Source: Treponema sp.
GTDB lineage: Bacteria; Spirochaetota; Spirochaetia; Treponematales; Treponemataceae
NCBI GenBank assembly: GCA_024698325.1
Contig: JAILRG010000148.1
Span: 1 to 39,262 of the forward strand
Direction of reading: 5' to 3'
Length of the DNA stretch: 39,262 nt
Both the position numbers and the translations under genes were made by a program. The notes beneath the pieces were generated by a model. The model did no database searches. It was not told where the DNA came from and saw only the letters and a program-made list of their open reading frames with translations. Shown piece by piece: positions 7,219 through 14,680 of the stretch (its first letter is position 1; each line of letters starts with the position of its first letter).

Positions 7219-8517
7219 TTAAGAATCGCTGTCTAGCTGCAGCGTAATGAATAAATCTTCTGCTTCCTGCTTGTTTAATACGCGTACAATTTTATTCTGT
7301 GCATTATCAGACTGAACGGTCTTTCTGGTTCCGTCTGCTTCTTTTTCATTCATCAGCTGAACAATCGGGTTTAAGGGTTGCTGCGGAAGCACGTCGATAA
7401 CCTGACCGACTTTGCCGTTTGCAAGATACACATACGAGCCGATGGGGAAGAGCGACAGGCTGTGAAGCAATGCCTTGATGACAGTCTCATCATACTGGTG
7501 GTCTGCATTTTTAAGCATTTCAACCATGGCGGCAAAGGTCGTCTTTTCTTCCTTGTAATCACGCGGGGTTGTAATCGCCTCAAACGAACAGGCAACGCTG
7601 ATAATCTTTGCGTATACCGTGATTTTATGTGACGGCAGCCGCTGCGGGTAGCCGGAACCATTTTCGCGCTCGTGATGCTCCAGTGTTGCAAGGCAGATTG
7701 CCAGCGGAAAGTCGTTTTCTTTGAGGATGTTGTAGCTTAGGATGGGGTGCGCCTGCATTTTCTGCTTTTCGGCGCCAGAGAGCGTTCTGTTAGTCATGTA
7801 CAGCTGCGGCGGCAGGCGGATCTGGCCGATTTCGTGCAGGATTGAGGCGACGCCAAGCTCTGTAAGCTTGTCTTTCGGCATGTGGAGCTGCAGGCCTATG
7901 GCAATGGCGATGACCGTGGAGCGCATGCTGTGGCTGATCAGAAAATTCTTGCTGCTGTCGGTAATTGATGGCGTGACGCGGAGCACGTAGCGCTTGTTTT
8001 CTTTTATGAACTGGCATAAATCTTCGGTTATGCTTGAGATTTCCTCAAGCTGCAGGATTTTATGCGTTGCGTAATGCGTATACAGCTGCAGGATGTAGTT
8101 TGTGTACTCGTTGTAGATTTTGCGCACGAGTTCCATGCGGCTCAGGCTTGTTCCTTCAGCCCTGATGGCAGCAATTCTGCTCCGCGTCTGGCCGGAGGGC
8201 GAATCATCATTATCTTCTGAAGCGCCGAGTTCATCGAGCGATATCTCTTCAAAGTCAGATTCTTTAACCGGAGTTGATTTTTTGGCTGCGCTGTCAGCGG
8301 AAACGGCTGTCTGTTTCTGGGGTTTTGGCTCCGCGGCTTTCCGCTCTTCGACTGTTCCTTCTGTTATGATTTCGCGGAAATCCCAGTCTGCCAGCGCTTT
8401 TTTAAGCGCGGGAGTAAATGTCATGTGTTCGCACAGCAGCAGGAACTGCTCGTCGAGTTTGACGTCTTTTGAGTAGACTGAATTATCTACGACTTGAGGT
8501 AGCGGAATGGTAGCCAT
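7219..8517 (-). CDS. HD-GYP domain protein, probable cyclic-dinucleotide phosphodiesterase
   Basis: 432 residues from ATG at 8517. Residues 1-60 are a compact N-terminal region (MATIPLPQVVDN...), 60-125 are a Pro/Ser/Asp/Glu-rich linker, and about 190-345 form the HD-GYP domain: His196, HEIG at 228-231, His257, HHE at 281-283 and GSGYP at 287-291. The canonical HD pair is His-Glu here (H228, E229), a conservative change of a metal ligand. The C-terminal 80 residues resemble the small beta domain (IGSYVYLANGKVGQVID) often seen after treponemal HD-GYP modules. The likely role is degrading c-di-GMP in the cytoplasm, the counterpart of the GGDEF protein at 31.7 kb. A GTG start 16 codons upstream is rejected because a -10 box lies just before 8517. 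Confidence 0.85.
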   Translation of the reverse strand: MATIPLPQVVDNSVYSKDVKLDEQFLLLCEHMTFTPALKKALADWDFREIITEGTVEERKAAEPKPQKQTAVSADSAAKKSTPVKESDFEEISLDELGASEDNDDSPSGQTRSRIAAIRAEGTSLSRMELVRKIYNEYTNYILQLYTHYATHKILQLEEISSITEDLCQFIKENKRYVLRVTPSITDSSKNFLISHSMRSTVIAIAIGLQLHMPKDKLTELGVASILHEIGQIRLPPQLYMTNRTLSGAEKQKMQAHPILSYNILKENDFPLAICLATLEHHERENGSGYPQRLPSHKITVYAKIISVACSFEAITTPRDYKEEKTTFAAMVEMLKNADHQYDETVIKALLHSLSLFPIGSYVYLANGKVGQVIDVLPQQPLNPIVQLMNEKEADGTRKTVQSDNAQNKIVRVLNKQEAEDLFITLQLDSDS

Positions 8518-8523
8518 ACTACA

Positions 8524-8582
8524 ATTATCGGCATGAGCAAAAAAAAACTTGAAAAGTCTCTTCACAAACCTTTCAAGTTTTT
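8524..8582 (-). promoter_or_regulatory. HD-GYP promoter with 12-bp inverted repeat
   Basis: On the minus strand GATAAT (8524-8529) ends 6 nt before the ATG at 8517, predicting a leaderless message. Upstream, perfect 12-bp arms AAAAACTTGAAA (8543-8554) and TTTCAAGTTTTT (8571-8582) with a 16-nt gap overlap where the -35 would be. This is a good candidate operator, or a bidirectional terminator-like hairpin. Confidence 0.5.
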
Positions 8583-8896
8583 AGGAAGTGCTAAGCAACC
8601 TCCCGGAATCATGGAGAACCGGAATCACAAAGCGGGCACAATGTGTTTGCAATGCCTGCATCAGCTGATGCAAACGCTGCAACGGCAGTTCAAAGCGTCT
8701 GGATGTGCGCAAAATAACTCCGTTCTTTTGCGTTCGAAAAGCTATAAAATAGCTTTTCGCGCGTAAAGAAAAGAATGTTTTACACGCTCTGCGCTGCCTT
8801 TCCGGCGCACATATATATATTCGGAATCCGCGGAAAAAACTTTAGCGCCGCTTCTAAAAAAAAGGAAAAAAAAACGAACCGTGCACGCCAGGCTTT
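8583..8896. other. Non-coding stretch with palindromes and T-tracts
   Basis: No credible gene. It holds a perfect 16-bp palindrome TGCATCAGCTGATGCA (8657-8672), a CGAAAAGCTAT/ATAGCTTTTCG hairpin with AAA loop (8735-8759), and a repeated CCGGAATCA. Near the end, on the minus strand, T9 (8866-8874) and T8 (8856-8863) follow the maf stop and may be its terminator, although the stem before them is weak. Confidence 0.6.
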
Positions 8897-10753
8897 TTAG
8901 TCGAGCTGTGCAAGGTAGGCGCGGACGCTGTTCTGAAGCTCCCGGTAGACAATTTTTGAGTGCTGTAAGGATGAGAGGAATCTGTCGGCAGAAAATGACT
9001 CTGTCGCATACAGCGAGTCGAGCTGTCGCTGCGTGGGAAAGACAAGGGCTGCAATGTCCTTGATTTCGCTGTTCAGAATCTGCGCGTCTATGGCTTCGAG
9101 CGCAGAAATGTAGTAGCCGACGCCTTTTTTTAGCCGCGCGGTGCTGTCCTGGGCTTCGGTGCACAGTGCCAGTCCCTTGCGCGCCGTCTGGTACAGGCTT
9201 TCCATGCCGGCTTTTAGTGTGGCAAGGACCGTGTCGAATGCCTGTGTGTCAGGCTTTGCTTCCCGTTTTTCTGACTTGAAGAAGGCTTCGCGTGCATGTC
9301 TACGCTCCGGCTCTAAAAGCAGGGCTTGTGCGTCGGCAATCTTGATTCCCGGTATGCAAAGTGAATGTGCGGAAAGCGTGTAGGTCTGTATGCCCGCTGT
9401 CGGGCCGTATTCTGCCTGCTTGCTTTCGAACCACCAGGCGAACAACTGCATGCGGTCGTCGGTCAGAATGGGGCCGCCGTCATACGACTTAGCCCTTCGC
9501 ATGTTCGCCCCAAAGAGCGTTGCACTTCCGCCGGTTTCTGCCGTGCGGGTGCGTCCTGAGGTGCCGTGCAACTTTTCTTCGAAGGTGCTTCCGCGTATGT
9601 GAGTTTCGAGCTTTGGGTACCCCAAGTCGAGGCCTGCCATGTAAATGCGTTTTGCGCCGCACAACCGGGCAAAATCCCATGCCGTAGTAGAAACGGAACC
9701 GCCAGCGGCAAGCTCTCCTTTGCTTCCCAGCTGTTTTTCAAAATACTTACCCAGCGGGAAAAGCGATGAGCAGAGTATGATTTCCCGGCACGGAAAACGG
9801 TAGACGGCGGGGTAGGCAGCGCTTTCGGTAATCAGCACGCTTGTAGGCGCGGAAAGACCTGCGATGTGCCGCCATGCGTAATACTGCGGGTCTACGAGCA
9901 CGATAAAGTCCGGCTCCACGCCGGCAGAAAGGCAGGCCCTGAGCGCGGTGTCTACGCAGATGATGAGCATGCGTTTTTTAAGCTCAGGCAGTGCCGGAAG
10001 CAGCTCCTGCAGTGTCGGGCCTGCCGCAAGCACGAGTGCTGGAAGCGGCTCGGTAGCAGCGATGGCGGCACAGGCGTTCTTGTACCTTGCTACGCCAGAA
10101 AGACGCGCGGTGTTCTTGAGGTTCCGGCAGCTGTTTCTGAGCCAGAGCCGGGAAAAGCGCTCGAGCGTTACGGTGTTTATGCTTTCTTTCTGCTTTGAGC
10201 GCTTTAAGGAGGCTGTAAGCGCGCTAAAGTAATCCTGGGCATGGGCGGTGCAGGCGCTGTTTGAAAGCAACGCCACGTTGTCGCTTATGCCGCCGCCTGC
10301 TTTTTCTATGAGCGCGGTAACTTCCTCGACGCCTGCCTGAATGGCAAGCACAATGTTCTTTGCCGTGAATACCGGCTGCCAGTCGGCGCAGGCAAGGGAA
10401 GCGAAAAACCAGTCGGCGCTCGGCTCTATGATAAGCAGCGTGTCGTTCGGGTACAGCTTTGCGCAGGCGGCAGGAGCGTAGCCCAGCCCAAAGCCCAAAA
10501 ATGCCGTGGCAAGCGGGTTTGCTTTGTGGATTGCGGCGACAGCCTGTTCTGCTTCGCGCTGCGGATTGTACTGTGAGTGCAGGAATTTTCCCTCGCTCTG
10601 CGCGGTGCAGCTCCCGTTTCTTGCGCTAACCGGCGTAAACGGAAGTGATTGCGCGTCCGGCTCCGGCGTCTGGGGAGAGATGCCGAATCGTGCTGCCAGC
10701 GCAGGAAAGCGGCTGGAAAACAGTGCGATGTTGTTAGTCCAGAAAGAGCTCAA
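8897..10753 (-). CDS. Motility-associated DUF115/Maf-family glycosyltransferase-like protein
   Basis: 618 residues, no signal peptide. The central part (about residues 240-470) carries DUF115/6-hydroxymethylpterin pyrophosphokinase MptE-like features: LVLAAGPTLQELLP, ICVDTALRACLSAGVEPDFIVLVDPQYYAW, and the GGSVSTTAWDFARLCGAKRIYMAGLDLGYP block. Such proteins in flagellated bacteria (Maf) transfer sugars such as nonulosonic acids onto flagellins. The N-terminal 1-220 segment, with LGFGLGYAPAACA and IIEPSADWF, is a Rossmann-like region typical of the family; the C-terminal 150 residues are helical. Its start overlaps the end of the transpeptidase gene by 20 bp, placing it third in a lepB-PBP-maf operon. 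The sugar acceptor cannot be told from sequence. Confidence 0.8.
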   Translation of the reverse strand: MSSFWTNNIALFSSRFPALAARFGISPQTPEPDAQSLPFTPVSARNGSCTAQSEGKFLHSQYNPQREAEQAVAAIHKANPLATAFLGFGLGYAPAACAKLYPNDTLLIIEPSADWFFASLACADWQPVFTAKNIVLAIQAGVEEVTALIEKAGGGISDNVALLSNSACTAHAQDYFSALTASLKRSKQKESINTVTLERFSRLWLRNSCRNLKNTARLSGVARYKNACAAIAATEPLPALVLAAGPTLQELLPALPELKKRMLIICVDTALRACLSAGVEPDFIVLVDPQYYAWRHIAGLSAPTSVLITESAAYPAVYRFPCREIILCSSLFPLGKYFEKQLGSKGELAAGGSVSTTAWDFARLCGAKRIYMAGLDLGYPKLETHIRGSTFEEKLHGTSGRTRTAETGGSATLFGANMRRAKSYDGGPILTDDRMQLFAWWFESKQAEYGPTAGIQTYTLSAHSLCIPGIKIADAQALLLEPERRHAREAFFKSEKREAKPDTQAFDTVLATLKAGMESLYQTARKGLALCTEAQDSTARLKKGVGYYISALEAIDAQILNSEIKDIAALVFPTQRQLDSLYATESFSADRFLSSLQHSKIVYRELQNSVRAYLAQLD

Positions 10754-12605
10754 TTTCCATGTTCTCCGTGACAGGCGTTCCCGGTTCCGGCGTCTGGCTT
10801 TGTACCCAGCCGTCCCCGGTGATTTTAATCTTAATGTCGGTGCGGTTTAAGAGCGGCAGAAGCTGGCGCTTGGGAAGCCCCGTAAAGTTCGGAACGGTAG
10901 CGCCGATGGTAACCTGCTCGCCGCTTGCAATGGAGATTCTGCCTGAATGTGCAAGACTTGCGGCTCCTCCGCGGCTAAGGCCTAGGTGGTCGATTATGGC
11001 GTCTGCGGCTTCTGCAATGACAGGAGCGACGATGCGCCCTGCGTAGGTTTCGCCAACAGCTTTCTGGATGACGATGTACAGCACGATTTCCGGGTCTTCA
11101 ATCGGAAAAATTGCCATGCAGTTTGAAAGAAAGTCAGTCTTTGAGTAGCCGCCGTTTACTAAGTCAGCCATTTGCGCGGTGCCCGTTTTTACGCCGATTG
11201 AAATGTCGCCGAGCGAGGCGCGGTGTCCGGTTCCGACCTGGGCAACGGTTTCCATGCAGCTCAGAATGTAATTTGCGGTCTGTTTTGAAAGCACCTGCGG
11301 CTTGTAGCTTGGCACATGGATGTACTCATCCTTGCCGTCGTAGCTTGTTATGCGCGAAATAAATGTAAGTTGTGCGGGAATGCCGCCGTTTGCAATTGCT
11401 GTCGCCGCCTGAACCATCTGCAGCGCGCTTACCTGAATTTCCTGTCCGATGGCAATCGTTGGCTTAGAGCGTGCCGACCAGGTGCGGTCGCTGGTGTGGT
11501 GAACGGTGCCGGTTGTCTCGCCGGGAAGCTCCACTCCTGTGCGCTCGCCAAAGCCAAGCATGCGGATGCGCGCCAGAAACTGCTCGCTTTCGAGTTTTTC
11601 GCTCATCTGTGCGAGGGCGTCGTTACAGCTTCCGGCAAGCGCTTCGCGGGCGCTTACCCAGCCGTGGTGTTCAAGACAGGTAATACGGATGCGCTCCCCG
11701 GAAGGCATTTTGCGTTCATAAAGGCCGTCGCAGTAAAAGAGGTCATCGGGCTTTATGGCACCGGAGTCCAGGAACGAAGCGACCGAGAAAATCTTAAAGA
11801 CGGAGCCTGGCTCGTAGGAGTCGGTCGCCGGGCGGTCCTTGCGCTCTTCGTCTGTTGCGCGTCCGTATTCGTTCAGGTTCGCCGCTGGCAGGCTTATGTA
11901 CGAGATGATTTCGCCGGTTTTTGCTTCTGCCGCAATCAGCATAAGGCTTTCTGCGCGGGTGTTTTCCATGGCGGCATTCGCAATTTTTTCGAGCTTGAAC
12001 TGCAGGTTTGCGTCAATCGTCAAGTAAATGTGTTTTCCCTGCAGCTCGCCTACAGCATCCGGGCTTTGCGGCGGCGAAAGCTTTGACTGCATGGAGTATT
12101 CAATGCCGGCAAGTCCCATGCCGTCGTCGCCCATGTAGCCAATCAGCTGAGAAGCAAGGGTGTTTTCGGGATACACGCGGCCGGGAATGCGGTCAAATCG
12201 CACGAAGTGATACTTGTTTTTGTCGCAGAGGTCCCTCAGCTCATCATAGACGGCCTGATCAAGCTTTTTCTTAAGGTACACGAAAGTGGCGTTTTTAGCC
12301 TCGGCAATTGCTGCTTTCAGCGATGACTCATCTTCGCCGAGAACGGGTGCTACGGCGTGGGTGAATGCCTCTACGTCAGTGATGGCGCTGGGCGTTACGC
12401 CAAAGTGGTAAAAGTTTGTGGAGACGGCAAGCGTCTTTCCGTTTTTGTCTACAATGGAGCCGCGCTGTACTGTCGGGGGAGAGGGCATGTTCGGAATGGT
12501 CTTTGTAAACGCAAGCTGGGCGTAGCGCAGTATGATAAGCCCTGAAAAAGCGAGTGCCAGTATTGCAAGCAGAATCGCCCTGCCTTTTTTTATATAGCCG
12601 TTCAT
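10734..12605 (-). CDS. ftsI: Penicillin-binding transpeptidase (FtsI/PBP2-like) with PASTA domain
   Basis: 623 residues. One N-terminal membrane anchor (residues about 9-28), a dimerisation region with the RGSIVDKNGKTLA motif (48-60), then a class B transpeptidase domain with Ser268-x-x-Lys271 (EPGSVFK), Ser326-Cys-Asn328 and Lys473-Thr-Gly475. Residues about 556-623 look like one PASTA repeat (VPNFTGLPKRQLLPLL), a muropeptide-binding module usual in FtsI/SpoVD-type proteins of some lineages. It cross-links septal or lateral peptidoglycan in the periplasm. Its ATG overlaps the lepB stop by 4 bp, and maf overlaps its end by 20 bp. The symbol is by family; PBP2 (mrdA) of elongation is the alternative. 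Confidence 0.88.
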   Translation of the reverse strand: MNGYIKKGRAILLAILALAFSGLIILRYAQLAFTKTIPNMPSPPTVQRGSIVDKNGKTLAVSTNFYHFGVTPSAITDVEAFTHAVAPVLGEDESSLKAAIAEAKNATFVYLKKKLDQAVYDELRDLCDKNKYHFVRFDRIPGRVYPENTLASQLIGYMGDDGMGLAGIEYSMQSKLSPPQSPDAVGELQGKHIYLTIDANLQFKLEKIANAAMENTRAESLMLIAAEAKTGEIISYISLPAANLNEYGRATDEERKDRPATDSYEPGSVFKIFSVASFLDSGAIKPDDLFYCDGLYERKMPSGERIRITCLEHHGWVSAREALAGSCNDALAQMSEKLESEQFLARIRMLGFGERTGVELPGETTGTVHHTSDRTWSARSKPTIAIGQEIQVSALQMVQAATAIANGGIPAQLTFISRITSYDGKDEYIHVPSYKPQVLSKQTANYILSCMETVAQVGTGHRASLGDISIGVKTGTAQMADLVNGGYSKTDFLSNCMAIFPIEDPEIVLYIVIQKAVGETYAGRIVAPVIAEAADAIIDHLGLSRGGAASLAHSGRISIASGEQVTIGATVPNFTGLPKRQLLPLLNRTDIKIKITGDGWVQSQTPEPGTPVTENMEIELFLD

Positions 12606-13117
12606 CTTTCAGCCACCTTTGGTGAGACGACTTTTCCCAGCATGTTGTGGACGGCGACAAAGCCGTAGGTGCGCGAATCGACGGATTCAGCATAGTTGTC
12701 GCCGATGGCAAGAATGTACCCGTCTGGCACCTGCGTGCTGGATTTCATGTTCTGGAATTGCGTTTCGGTAAGCGAAATAGCTGTGTCTCCCACATGGAGA
12801 GTATACTGCGGAAAGACTGAATATTCCAGAGGAGTGCCGCTGACAGCGACGCAGCGTTTAACGACTATCTTGTTGTTATACAGGTAAATCACAATATCGC
12901 CTGGCGCAGGTTCTGCCCACTGGAACAGGAGACGCCCGCCGTAAGGAATGTTCAGCCCGTAGGCAAGCTTATTAACGATGAGAGTGTCTCCGTCCTTGAG
13001 TGCCGGGGACATTGAGCGGCCCGAAACATGCAGCACATCAACAACGCAGTATTTAATCAAAGCTCCAATGATAAGTCCGATACAGATGATTAAGACAAAG
13101 GATTTATGTGCGTTCAT
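12602..13117 (-). CDS. lepB: Signal peptidase I
   Basis: 171 residues: a single N-terminal membrane segment (about 7-25), then the S26 family catalytic boxes. Ser35 is in SGRSMSPAL, Lys87 in KIVVKRCVAV, and the GDNYAESVDSR box is at 139-149. It cleaves signal peptides of exported proteins at the outer face of the inner membrane. It is short compared with the E. coli enzyme but normal for Gram-positive-type and spirochaetal SPases. First gene of the lepB-PBP-maf operon, with a 4-bp overlap (ATGA) with the next. A promoter TCGACA-17-TAGAAT lies directly upstream and the message leader would be only about 6 nt. Confidence 0.92.
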   Translation of the reverse strand: MNAHKSFVLIICIGLIIGALIKYCVVDVLHVSGRSMSPALKDGDTLIVNKLAYGLNIPYGGRLLFQWAEPAPGDIVIYLYNNKIVVKRCVAVSGTPLEYSVFPQYTLHVGDTAISLTETQFQNMKSSTQVPDGYILAIGDNYAESVDSRTYGFVAVHNMLGKVVSPKVAER

Positions 13118-13129
13118 TTTTGTATGTTT

Positions 13130-13158
13130 ATTCTAATATGGCATTCTTTTTGTGTCGA
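13130..13158 (-). promoter_or_regulatory. Promoter of lepB operon
   Basis: Minus strand: -35 TCGACA (13153-13158), 17-nt spacer, -10 TAGAAT (13130-13135), 12 nt before the ATG. Its -35 box overlaps the -10 box of the divergent peptidase gene, so the two promoters should compete. Confidence 0.6.
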
Positions 13159-13175
13159 TACTTTCCATATGGAAA
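13157..13175 (+). promoter_or_regulatory. Peptidase -10 box and palindrome over the start codon
   Basis: GATACT (13157-13162) ends 6 nt before the ATG at 13169. The start codon itself sits in a perfect 14-bp palindrome TTTCCATATGGAAA (13162-13175). No Shine-Dalgarno and no clear -35 is seen. Leaderless initiation is predicted. Confidence 0.45.
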
Positions 13176-14410
13176 TAATAAGTTACGTAGGCGCCGCCGG
13201 TAACGGAAGCGCTCAAAAAGTATACAAAAAACAAAAGCCGGTCCGCTTTGAAGCTTTACCCCGCAAGACGAGTTTTCCGCTGAAAGTTCGTCCTTCGCGT
13301 GCACTTTCCCGCCTTGCCGCAAAGCACATGCAGGAAAACAGGCGCTTTGAGCTTGCGACCGGGCTTGAACGCCCCGGCCTTTTTACCCGCGCGGCGGCAA
13401 AAATCCGCTATGCACGAAAAAGCGACATACAGTGTTTTCTGCTCTGCGCCCTTATCGCGGTGCTGGTGCCGGTAACGCTGTTCCGCGCCTATTACTGGTA
13501 CGAGAACAATGCACGCCCGGTTTCTTTTAAGGCATGCCCCGAAAGCGAGCTTGAATTTCTGAACGCCGCCATGACCAAATTCGCCATGGAAAGCACCTCT
13601 GACGGTGTGGATGATGACGGGAACGTGCTTGCTGCCGACGGCACGATTCTTACGCCTGCGAGCGTCGGCGTCGGACAGGTTGTAAGCTACGATACCTACA
13701 AGGTGCAGTCCGGAGACACTATCAGCTCGATTGCGCTGCGTTTTGGCCTTACGAATATTTCCACGCTGATTGCAGTGAATGACATCGACAACGTGCGCAC
13801 GCTCCGCACCGGTCAGAAGCTGCGCATTCCCTCGCAGGACGGCCTGATTCACCGGGTGGGCGCCGGCGAGACGCTTAACGGCATTTCCGTAAAGTACGGC
13901 GTAAGCCTTGAGGAAATCCTGGATGCGAATGATTTGGGAGAGCAGACGCTCTTTAAGGGGCAGGAACTGTTCATTCCCGGCGCAAAAATGGACGCAAAGG
14001 CGCTGCGGCAGGCGATGGGCGAGCTGTTCATCTATCCGATTAAAGCTGCCTGGCGTCTGACCAGCAAGTTCGGCTACCGCGCAGATCCTTTTACCGGCGT
14101 AAAGAGCAGCCACACCGGAATCGATATGGCATGCCAGACCGGAACTCCCATCTATGCGGCTATGAGCGGCAAAGTGGTGTACGTCGGCTGGTCGAATATT
14201 TTTGGAAACTATGCTATAATTAATCATGAAAACGGCTACCAGACGCTCTATGGCCATATGTCAAAGACGCTTGTGTCATCAGGGCAGCGGGTCAGCCAGG
14301 GAACCAGAATCGGCCTGGTCGGTTCTACAGGGTATTCAACCGGTCCACATCTGCATTTTACCGTGTATAAAAACGGCAAGCTTGTAGATCCGCAGACGCT
14401 CTTGAAATAA
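13169..14410 (+). CDS. LysM and M23 metallopeptidase (peptidoglycan endopeptidase)
   Basis: 413 residues from ATG 13169. A basic cytoplasmic N terminus of about 85 residues precedes one membrane segment (about 88-108). Two LysM repeats follow (about 177-222 and 227-271; YKVQSGDTISSIALRFGL and HRVGAGETLNGISVKYGV), then an M23/LytM domain with His315 and Asp319 (SSHTGIDMA), His363 (YGHM) and His394/His396 (HLHF). The zinc ligands are intact, so it should cut peptidoglycan peptide bridges or cross-links in the periplasm. An upstream in-frame ATG at 13106 would overlap lepB and is rejected because a -10 box lies just before 13169. The long cytoplasmic tail is uncommon and may bind a cytoplasmic partner. 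Confidence 0.88.
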   Translation: MEIISYVGAAGNGSAQKVYKKQKPVRFEALPRKTSFPLKVRPSRALSRLAAKHMQENRRFELATGLERPGLFTRAAAKIRYARKSDIQCFLLCALIAVLVPVTLFRAYYWYENNARPVSFKACPESELEFLNAAMTKFAMESTSDGVDDDGNVLAADGTILTPASVGVGQVVSYDTYKVQSGDTISSIALRFGLTNISTLIAVNDIDNVRTLRTGQKLRIPSQDGLIHRVGAGETLNGISVKYGVSLEEILDANDLGEQTLFKGQELFIPGAKMDAKALRQAMGELFIYPIKAAWRLTSKFGYRADPFTGVKSSHTGIDMACQTGTPIYAAMSGKVVYVGWSNIFGNYAIINHENGYQTLYGHMSKTLVSSGQRVSQGTRIGLVGSTGYSTGPHLHFTVYKNGKLVDPQTLLK

Positions 14411-14434
14411 AAGGCGTCTTGTATGGGAGGATGT

Positions 14435-14680
14435 ATGAAATCTGTATGCGTGTGCCGCTCCTGCGGCAGGACTATCGAAAGCGAATTCATCTACTGTCCC
14501 TGGTGCGGTCTTTCGCGCCTGCAGGAGGACGATAAGCATGTTCTGGACAATGTGTTCCGGCAGATGGAAGAAAAACAGGCCGAAGACCGGGATCGCCGGC
14601 TGCACCGTCTGGAAGAAGAGCTTGAGATTCTCGAAAAAGACTTGAATGTGCTTGTCCTGAGCTCGGAGATGCATAAGTGA
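14435..14680 (+). CDS. Small zinc-ribbon protein with coiled coil
   Basis: 81 residues. Cys7-x2-Cys10 and Cys21-x2-Cys24 (CRSC, CPWC) form a zinc-ribbon; residues about 34-75 are charged heptad-like (FRQMEEKQAEDRDRRLHRLEEEL) and likely a coiled coil. GGGAGG is placed 5-6 nt before this ATG, so an earlier ATG at 14423 is not used. It lies 24 nt after the peptidase and overlaps the next gene by 4 bp, so it is cotranscribed with envelope genes. Function unknown; a small nucleic-acid- or protein-binding adaptor is one possibility. Confidence 0.75.
   Translation: MKSVCVCRSCGRTIESEFIYCPWCGLSRLQEDDKHVLDNVFRQMEEKQAEDRDRRLHRLEEELEILEKDLNVLVLSSEMHK

Noticed and set aside
11316..12086. 256-codon plus-strand frame inside the transpeptidase gene
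   Set aside because: Antisense to a PBP with all three catalytic motifs; Cys/Arg-rich shadow composition.
13106..13168. Upstream in-frame ATG for the M23 peptidase, overlapping lepB
   Set aside because: It would place both divergent starts inside each other; the -10 box just before 13169 and the lepB promoter occupy this stretch.
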